Positions 14,880 to 17,765 of a stretch of DNA of 17,765 nt are shown here, piece by piece. Source of the DNA: Alkalihalobacillus alcalophilus ATCC 27647 = CGMCC 1.3604. Its GTDB lineage: Bacteria; Bacillota; Bacilli; Bacillales; Bacillaceae_D. The DNA lies in the NCBI RefSeq assembly GCF_000292245.2, contig NZ_ALPT02000080.1, positions 1 to 17,765 on the forward strand, read 5' to 3'. The translations under genes and the position numbers were made by a program. The notes below the pieces were generated by a model. That model had not been told where the DNA came from, searched no databases, and saw nothing but the letters and a program-made list of their open reading frames with translations. Position 1 is the stretch's first letter. Each line of letters opens with the position of its first letter.

Positions 14880-14899
14880 TCATATACGGTTGTATATGA
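14880..14899. promoter_or_regulatory. perfect inverted repeat in the pta leader
   Basis: TCATATAC, GGTT, GTATATGA: an 8-bp perfect palindrome with a 4-base spacer, about 20 nt before the pta start and just upstream of the AGGAGG. It could be an operator for a dimeric regulator or an RNA hairpin near the ribosome-binding site. I do not know a regulator for this sequence. Confidence 0.5.
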
Positions 14900-14909
14900 T
14901 CCTATTTAC

Positions 14910-14938
14910 AGCATAACTCGCTTTATTTAAAAATGAAA
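14910..14938 (-). promoter_or_regulatory. tentative pta promoter
   Basis: On the minus strand TTTCAT (14933-14938) and TATGCT (14910-14915) are 17 bases apart. Both are imperfect; this is the best spaced pair between the cre-like site and the gene. Confidence 0.25.
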
Positions 14939-14981
14939 CAGTCTAGCCCCATCTTGCCTTAAAGTAAAAATTTTTCAAAAA

Positions 14982-14996
14982 TAGAAAGCGTTTTAT
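14982..14996 (-). promoter_or_regulatory. cre-like CcpA site upstream of pta
   Basis: ATAAAACGCTTTCTA on the minus strand matches 13 of 15 positions of the catabolite-responsive element WTGNAARCGNWWWCA. In B. subtilis, CcpA activates pta from an upstream cre, so both the position and the sense fit. Confidence 0.45.
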
Positions 14997-15009
14997 TTAT
15001 CTGAGTTCG

Positions 15010-15072
15010 CTAATTCCTCGTAAAATTAGACCTTTTCTCTTGTTTAGATTGAGTTAAATCTTTTCGTTTCAT
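15010..15072 (-). CDS. possible 20-residue small protein
   Basis: A minus-strand frame from the ATG at 15072 to a TAG encodes 20 mostly basic and polar residues (MKRKDLTQSKQ..., ending FTRN). GGAGGATGGAGAGAGA precedes it, a strong purine-rich ribosome-binding site, and an in-frame ATG at 15090 would add six residues. It lies in the 450-nt gap between pta and hemQ. I do not recognise the peptide, and a frame this short can occur by chance. Confidence 0.25.
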   Translation of the reverse strand: MKRKDLTQSKQEKRSNFTRN

Positions 15073-15198
15073 TCTCTCTCCATCCTCCATTTTACCTTTA
15101 AAATATGGTAATCATGTCATTAGTTTTAAACATTTTGTGAAATAATGAACAATATTAAGATCTACATACCCTCTCGTTTTATTCTATTCGACACTTTG

Positions 15199-15207
15199 TG
15201 GTATGAT
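15199..15207 (+). promoter_or_regulatory. extended -10 promoter of hemQ
   Basis: TGGTATGAT is an extended -10 element about 107 nt before the hemQ ATG. The -35 region is weak. Confidence 0.4.
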
Positions 15208-15247
15208 ACAAAGGACAATGTTTGATATTTTTATGTGATTAAATCTA

Positions 15248-15286
15248 GCTACATCCGTTATATCGCTTCTTGGCAAAGGGTGTAGC
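15248..15286 (+). promoter_or_regulatory. stem-loop in the hemQ 5' leader
   Basis: GCTACATCC (15248-15256) pairs with GGGTGTAGC (15278-15286), nine pairs including one G-U, around a 21-base loop. It ends eight bases before the AAAAGGAG of hemQ and lies downstream of the predicted promoter, so it would be in the mRNA. Confidence 0.45.
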
Positions 15287-15313
15287 ATATATTAAAAGGA
15301 GTGTTACATAATT

Positions 15314-16066
15314 ATGATAGAAGCAGCAAAAACGCTTGATGGTTGGTATTGTTTACATGATTTCCGTACAATCAATTGGCCCGCCTGGAAAACATTAAAC
15401 ACAGAAGAGCAACAACAAATCATTCGTGAATTTGAAGAGACGATTTCCAAATGGGAAGATGTTGAAGCGAACGGCACCGGTAGCCACGCAATCTACTCAA
15501 TCCTTGGTCAAAAAGCAGATATTATGCTTGTTTTATTACGACCAACGATGAAAGAATTAAATGAAATTGAACGTACTTTTAATAAAACACGTTTAGCTGA
15601 ATTTACGATTCCAACTTACTCTTATGTGTCTGTTGTTGAATTAAGTAATTACATGGCTGGAGATAGTGATGAAGATCCTTATCAAAATCCACATGTTCGT
15701 TCTAGACTATACCCGCAATTACCGAAAACGGAACATGTATGCTTCTACCCAATGGACAAACGCCGTGAATATGATGCAAACTGGTATTTACTACCGATGG
15801 ACGAGCGTCGTGAACTTATGAGAAGTCACGGTTTAATCGGTCGAAGCTATGCTGGAAAAGTAAAACAAATGATCACAGGTTCTGTCGGTTTTGACGATTG
15901 GGAGTGGGGTGTTACCCTATTCGCTGAAGATGTTCTTCAATTCAAAAAGCTCATTTATGAAATGCGTTTTGATGAAGTTTCAGCCCGTTATGCCGAATTC
16001 GGTTCCTTTTATGTAGGAAATATTTTACCTAAGGAAGGGTTACAACAATATTTCTATCACGCCTAA
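15314..16066 (+). CDS. hemQ: coproheme decarboxylase HemQ (ChdC)
   Basis: HemQ (YwfI) catalyses the last step of the coproporphyrin-dependent heme pathway of Gram-positive bacteria. It oxidatively decarboxylates two propionates of coproheme III with H2O2 to give heme b. The 250-residue cytosolic protein is of normal length. Key residues are in the expected places: the catalytic tyrosine Y145 and K149 in FYPMDKRR, and the proximal heme ligand H172 in MRSHGLIGRSYAGKVKQ. LAEFTIPTYSYVSVVELSNY is also typical. No chlorite dismutase activity should be assumed; the distal arginine of true chlorite dismutases is absent in this group. The ATG has AAAAGGAG ten bases upstream. It is divergent from pta and is followed by its own terminator. 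Confidence 0.95.
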   Translation: MIEAAKTLDGWYCLHDFRTINWPAWKTLNTEEQQQIIREFEETISKWEDVEANGTGSHAIYSILGQKADIMLVLLRPTMKELNEIERTFNKTRLAEFTIPTYSYVSVVELSNYMAGDSDEDPYQNPHVRSRLYPQLPKTEHVCFYPMDKRREYDANWYLLPMDERRELMRSHGLIGRSYAGKVKQMITGSVGFDDWEWGVTLFAEDVLQFKKLIYEMRFDEVSARYAEFGSFYVGNILPKEGLQQYFYHA

Positions 16067-16084
16067 GGCAATACTCTTCTTTAG

Positions 16085-16126
16085 AAAAGCCCAGTTCCAC
16101 AAGCTCTGTGGAACTGGGCTTTTGTC
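16085..16126. terminator. hemQ terminator
   Basis: A perfect 17-bp stem (AAAAGCCCAGTTCCACA with its complement) closes the loop AGCTC and ends in TTTTG. The A-rich left arm makes it look bidirectional. Confidence 0.9.
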
Positions 16127-16230
16127 TATAAATCATTCCTCCCCTTCGCCATTTACCCCCTTTTTTCTTGTCCATTCTTGTCCAACAAACAAGCCTCGCC
16201 ATTTTTTTTGTAAAAGCTACCTGAAATTAA

Positions 16231-16259
16231 TCATAGTTGGTCACCTTTAGACATATAGT
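16231..16259 (+). promoter_or_regulatory. SigE-like promoter of cwlJ
   Basis: TCATAGT (16231-16237) and CATATAGT (16252-16259) are separated by 14 bases, resembling the mother-cell SigE consensus (-35 ATA core, -10 CATAnnnT). B. subtilis cwlJ is expressed under SigE, so the type fits. It is about 100 nt upstream of the cwlJ start. The rest of 16127-16357 shows only pyrimidine-rich DNA with a short TTCTTGTCC direct repeat. Confidence 0.45.
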
Positions 16260-16357
16260 GAAGTAACTTGCTTGTGGTTGGTGAGCGTCAACCACTTTTT
16301 GAAATGGAAAGACCTCATCTATCATAAATCACATTATTATTTGGGAGGTGATAAATA

Positions 16358-16789
16358 GTGGCTGTTATTAAAGCTTCATCCAGTGATATCGACATGCTTG
16401 CAAGGCTAATGCGTGCGGAAGCAGAAGGGGAAGGAGAACTCGGAATGCTTAATGCCGGAAATGTAATGGTGAATCGGGTCCGTGCAAATTGTATGGATTT
16501 TGAAAACATCCGTTCCATTCCTGATATGACCTTCCAATCTCCAGGCGGGTTTGAAGCTGTGCAAAAAAGTTATTTTTATCAACAAGCGAGGGATCGGGAT
16601 CGGAGGCTTGCCAAAAGAATGGTCGGAGGAGAAAGGGTCCACCCAGGCGAGTTTGCCCTTTGGTTCTTCCGGCCAGATGGACCATGCCCTGCCCAGTGGT
16701 GGGGTCAGTGGAATTCCGGCAGATATAAAGCCCATTGTTTTTATACGCCTCTTCCATCAGACTGTGAAGAAGTTTTCAACACTTTTTAA
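16358..16789 (+). CDS. cwlJ: spore cortex-lytic enzyme CwlJ
   Basis: CwlJ is one of two redundant cortex-lytic enzymes of Bacillus spores and is triggered by calcium-dipicolinate during germination. It sits in the coat and needs GerQ for its localisation. The 143-residue protein matches the B. subtilis length and is a Hydrolase_2 (SleB-type) domain alone, with no signal peptide or peptidoglycan-binding repeats. The likely catalytic glutamate is in MRAEAEGEGE (around residue 21). Other anchors are NVMVNRVRANC, FQSPGGFEAV and the C-terminal VFNTF. The start is GTG at 16358, with GGGAGGTGAT a few bases upstream. gerQ follows after a gap of about 50 nt, probably in the same transcript. Confidence 0.93.
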   Translation: MAVIKASSSDIDMLARLMRAEAEGEGELGMLNAGNVMVNRVRANCMDFENIRSIPDMTFQSPGGFEAVQKSYFYQQARDRDRRLAKRMVGGERVHPGEFALWFFRPDGPCPAQWWGQWNSGRYKAHCFYTPLPSDCEEVFNTF

Positions 16790-16841
16790 CCAAACATAGA
16801 GCAGATTAGCATGATGATTTTTATTAAAAGGAGCGATGACT

Positions 16842-17318
16842 GTGTATCAACAACAGTGGCCAGGTACGTATTCTCAGGCAACAGAAGGTTATAGCTATAG
16901 TCCACAGCAAGTTCAAACACAGCAGCAACCTCAGCCGCAACCAGCTCAAAATCAATTTTTTTCATCCGCTAATTATCAAGTGCCAGGATTTGCTATGCAA
17001 CAGCAAGCTGGGGCTCAGCCTAGCATGTTACCACTTGAACAGTCGTTTATTGAAAACATCCTTCGTCTGAACCGAGGAAAAACGGCATCCTTTTATATGA
17101 CCTACGAAAACAATAGCGAATGGAATGCCAAAATTTTTAGAGGCCGAATTGAAGAAGCCGGACGTGATCACATCGTCGTAAGCAACCCGGAAAGCGGCGA
17201 ATATTATTTACTGCTCATGGTTACACTCGACTATGTCACATTTGATGAACCAATCGAGTACGCCTACCCTTACGGAGCAGCAGGTGGGCCAGCATTAGCA
17301 CAATATAGTCCGAGATGA
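16842..17318 (+). CDS. gerQ: spore coat protein GerQ
   Basis: GerQ (YwdL) is a coat protein needed for CwlJ assembly and function; in B. subtilis it is cross-linked by the transglutaminase Tgl. The 158-residue product has a Gln/Pro/Tyr-rich N-terminal third (QQQPQPQPAQNQ) and a conserved C-terminal domain from about residue 65 (LPLEQSFIENILRLNRGK, then MTYENNSEWNAKIFRGRIE). I favour the GTG at 16842 because AAAAGGAG ends only two bases before the ATG at 16836, too close for normal initiation, but eight bases before the GTG; the ATG would add two residues. Unlike the B. subtilis protein, no lysine occurs before the conserved domain. A terminator follows. Confidence 0.88.
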   Translation: MYQQQWPGTYSQATEGYSYSPQQVQTQQQPQPQPAQNQFFSSANYQVPGFAMQQQAGAQPSMLPLEQSFIENILRLNRGKTASFYMTYENNSEWNAKIFRGRIEEAGRDHIVVSNPESGEYYLLLMVTLDYVTFDEPIEYAYPYGAAGGPALAQYSPR

Positions 17319-17337
17319 AGGTATAAAATGAAATAGG

Positions 17338-17378
17338 CAGCCCTTGAACAATTTGGTTCAGGGGTTGTTTTATTTAGG
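17338..17378 (+). terminator. cwlJ-gerQ terminator
   Basis: CAGCCCTTGAAC pairs with GGTTCAGGGGTTG (12 pairs with two G-U) around AATTT and is followed by TTTTATTT. It ends the spore germination operon just before the repeat array. Confidence 0.8.
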
Positions 17379-17383
17379 TTAGT

Positions 17384-17765
17384 TTTTCGCACCCTAATTT
17401 GTGGGACGTCGGGGTTTCATTACCTATTCAGCCTTTTTCGCTCCCTAATTTTGGCCGAGTGGCTTTTCATTACCTATTCCTTGTTTTTCGCTCCCTAATT
17501 TGGCGTACACCGCTTTTTCATTACCTATTCATCTTTTTTCGCACCCTAATTTGGCATGCACTGCTTTTTCATTACCTATTCACCCTTTTTCGCACCTTAA
17601 TTTGGCATTCACCGCTTTTTCATTACCTATTCACCCTTTTTCGCACCTTAATTTTGCATTCACCGCTTTTTCATTACCTATTCACCCTTTTTCGCACCTT
17701 AATTTGGCATTCACCGCTTTTTCATTACCTATTCACCCTTTTTCGCACCTTAATTTGGCGTGCAC
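17384..17765 (+). repeat. 51-bp repeat array, at least 7 units, running off the window
   Basis: TTCATTACCTATTC recurs with the C of CATTAC at 17418, 17468, 17519, 17570, 17621, 17672 and 17723: one 50-base and five 51-base steps. The alternate core is TTTTTCGCACC followed by TAATTTGG, then a linker such as CATTCACCG. The first two units differ from the rest (linkers GTGGGACGTC and CCGAGTGG), while those from about 17580 on are nearly identical. The array is cut by the window end, so its full size is unknown. Confidence 0.93.

Noticed and set aside
16406..16757. Minus-strand open frames of 102-109 codons across cwlJ
   Set aside because: They are shadows of a well-conserved cwlJ on the plus strand and lack ribosome-binding sites.

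Overview
The window is AT-rich chromosomal DNA from a spore-forming member of the Bacillaceae. Several genes are recognisable as orthologues of the Bacillus subtilis ywhD-ywhB-ywgA-ywfO-pta-hemQ-lipL chromosomal neighbourhood, and the right end carries the spore germination pair cwlJ-gerQ. Strong Shine-Dalgarno sequences, frequent TTG/GTG starts and hairpin-plus-T-tract terminators fit this. A very acidic LPxTA-type surface protein and a Na+/H+-dicarboxylate carrier would suit an alkaliphilic or alkali-tolerant bacillus, but that is inference.

Layout. 1-1145: the 3' end of an unidentified plus-strand gene, a hairpin terminator and ywhD (minus). 1146-3192: a TTG-started, sorting-signal-bearing acidic surface protein with three 97-residue repeats, then ywhB (tautomerase). 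3310-4213: the wreck of a methionine ABC transporter operon in the order metQ-metN-metI. Only the metQ tail, the metN head and the metI tail survive. 4298-7713 (minus): ywgA, two tandem 122-bp hairpin elements, ywfO (HD-domain phosphohydrolase) and an Fsr-like MFS exporter. 8184-11688 (minus): asnB and a GltT/GltP-type dicarboxylate symporter. 11914-13154: a DUF1450 protein and divergent lipL (octanoyl transfer to lipoyl domains). 13871-16066: divergent pta and hemQ (coproheme decarboxylase). 16358-17318: cwlJ and gerQ, which together build the spore cortex-lytic germination response.

The most unusual content lies between the genes. A 51-bp repeat family with a conserved pyrimidine-rich core occurs at four intergenic sites (about 3312-3371, 7911-8100, 13266-13793 and 17384 to the window end), always in the same orientation and from one to eleven units long. 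It leaves long open frames made of 17-residue repeats that I do not regard as genes. One degenerate unit abuts the breakpoint of the broken metQ gene. A second, unrelated repeat is the 122-bp hairpin pair behind ywfO. Other points of note are a perfect palindrome in the pta leader, a cre-like site upstream of pta, a CodY-box-like sequence in the gltT promoter, and a GerQ whose N-terminus has no lysines.

All names rest on reading the protein and DNA sequence by eye and on remembered families; no database search was run.
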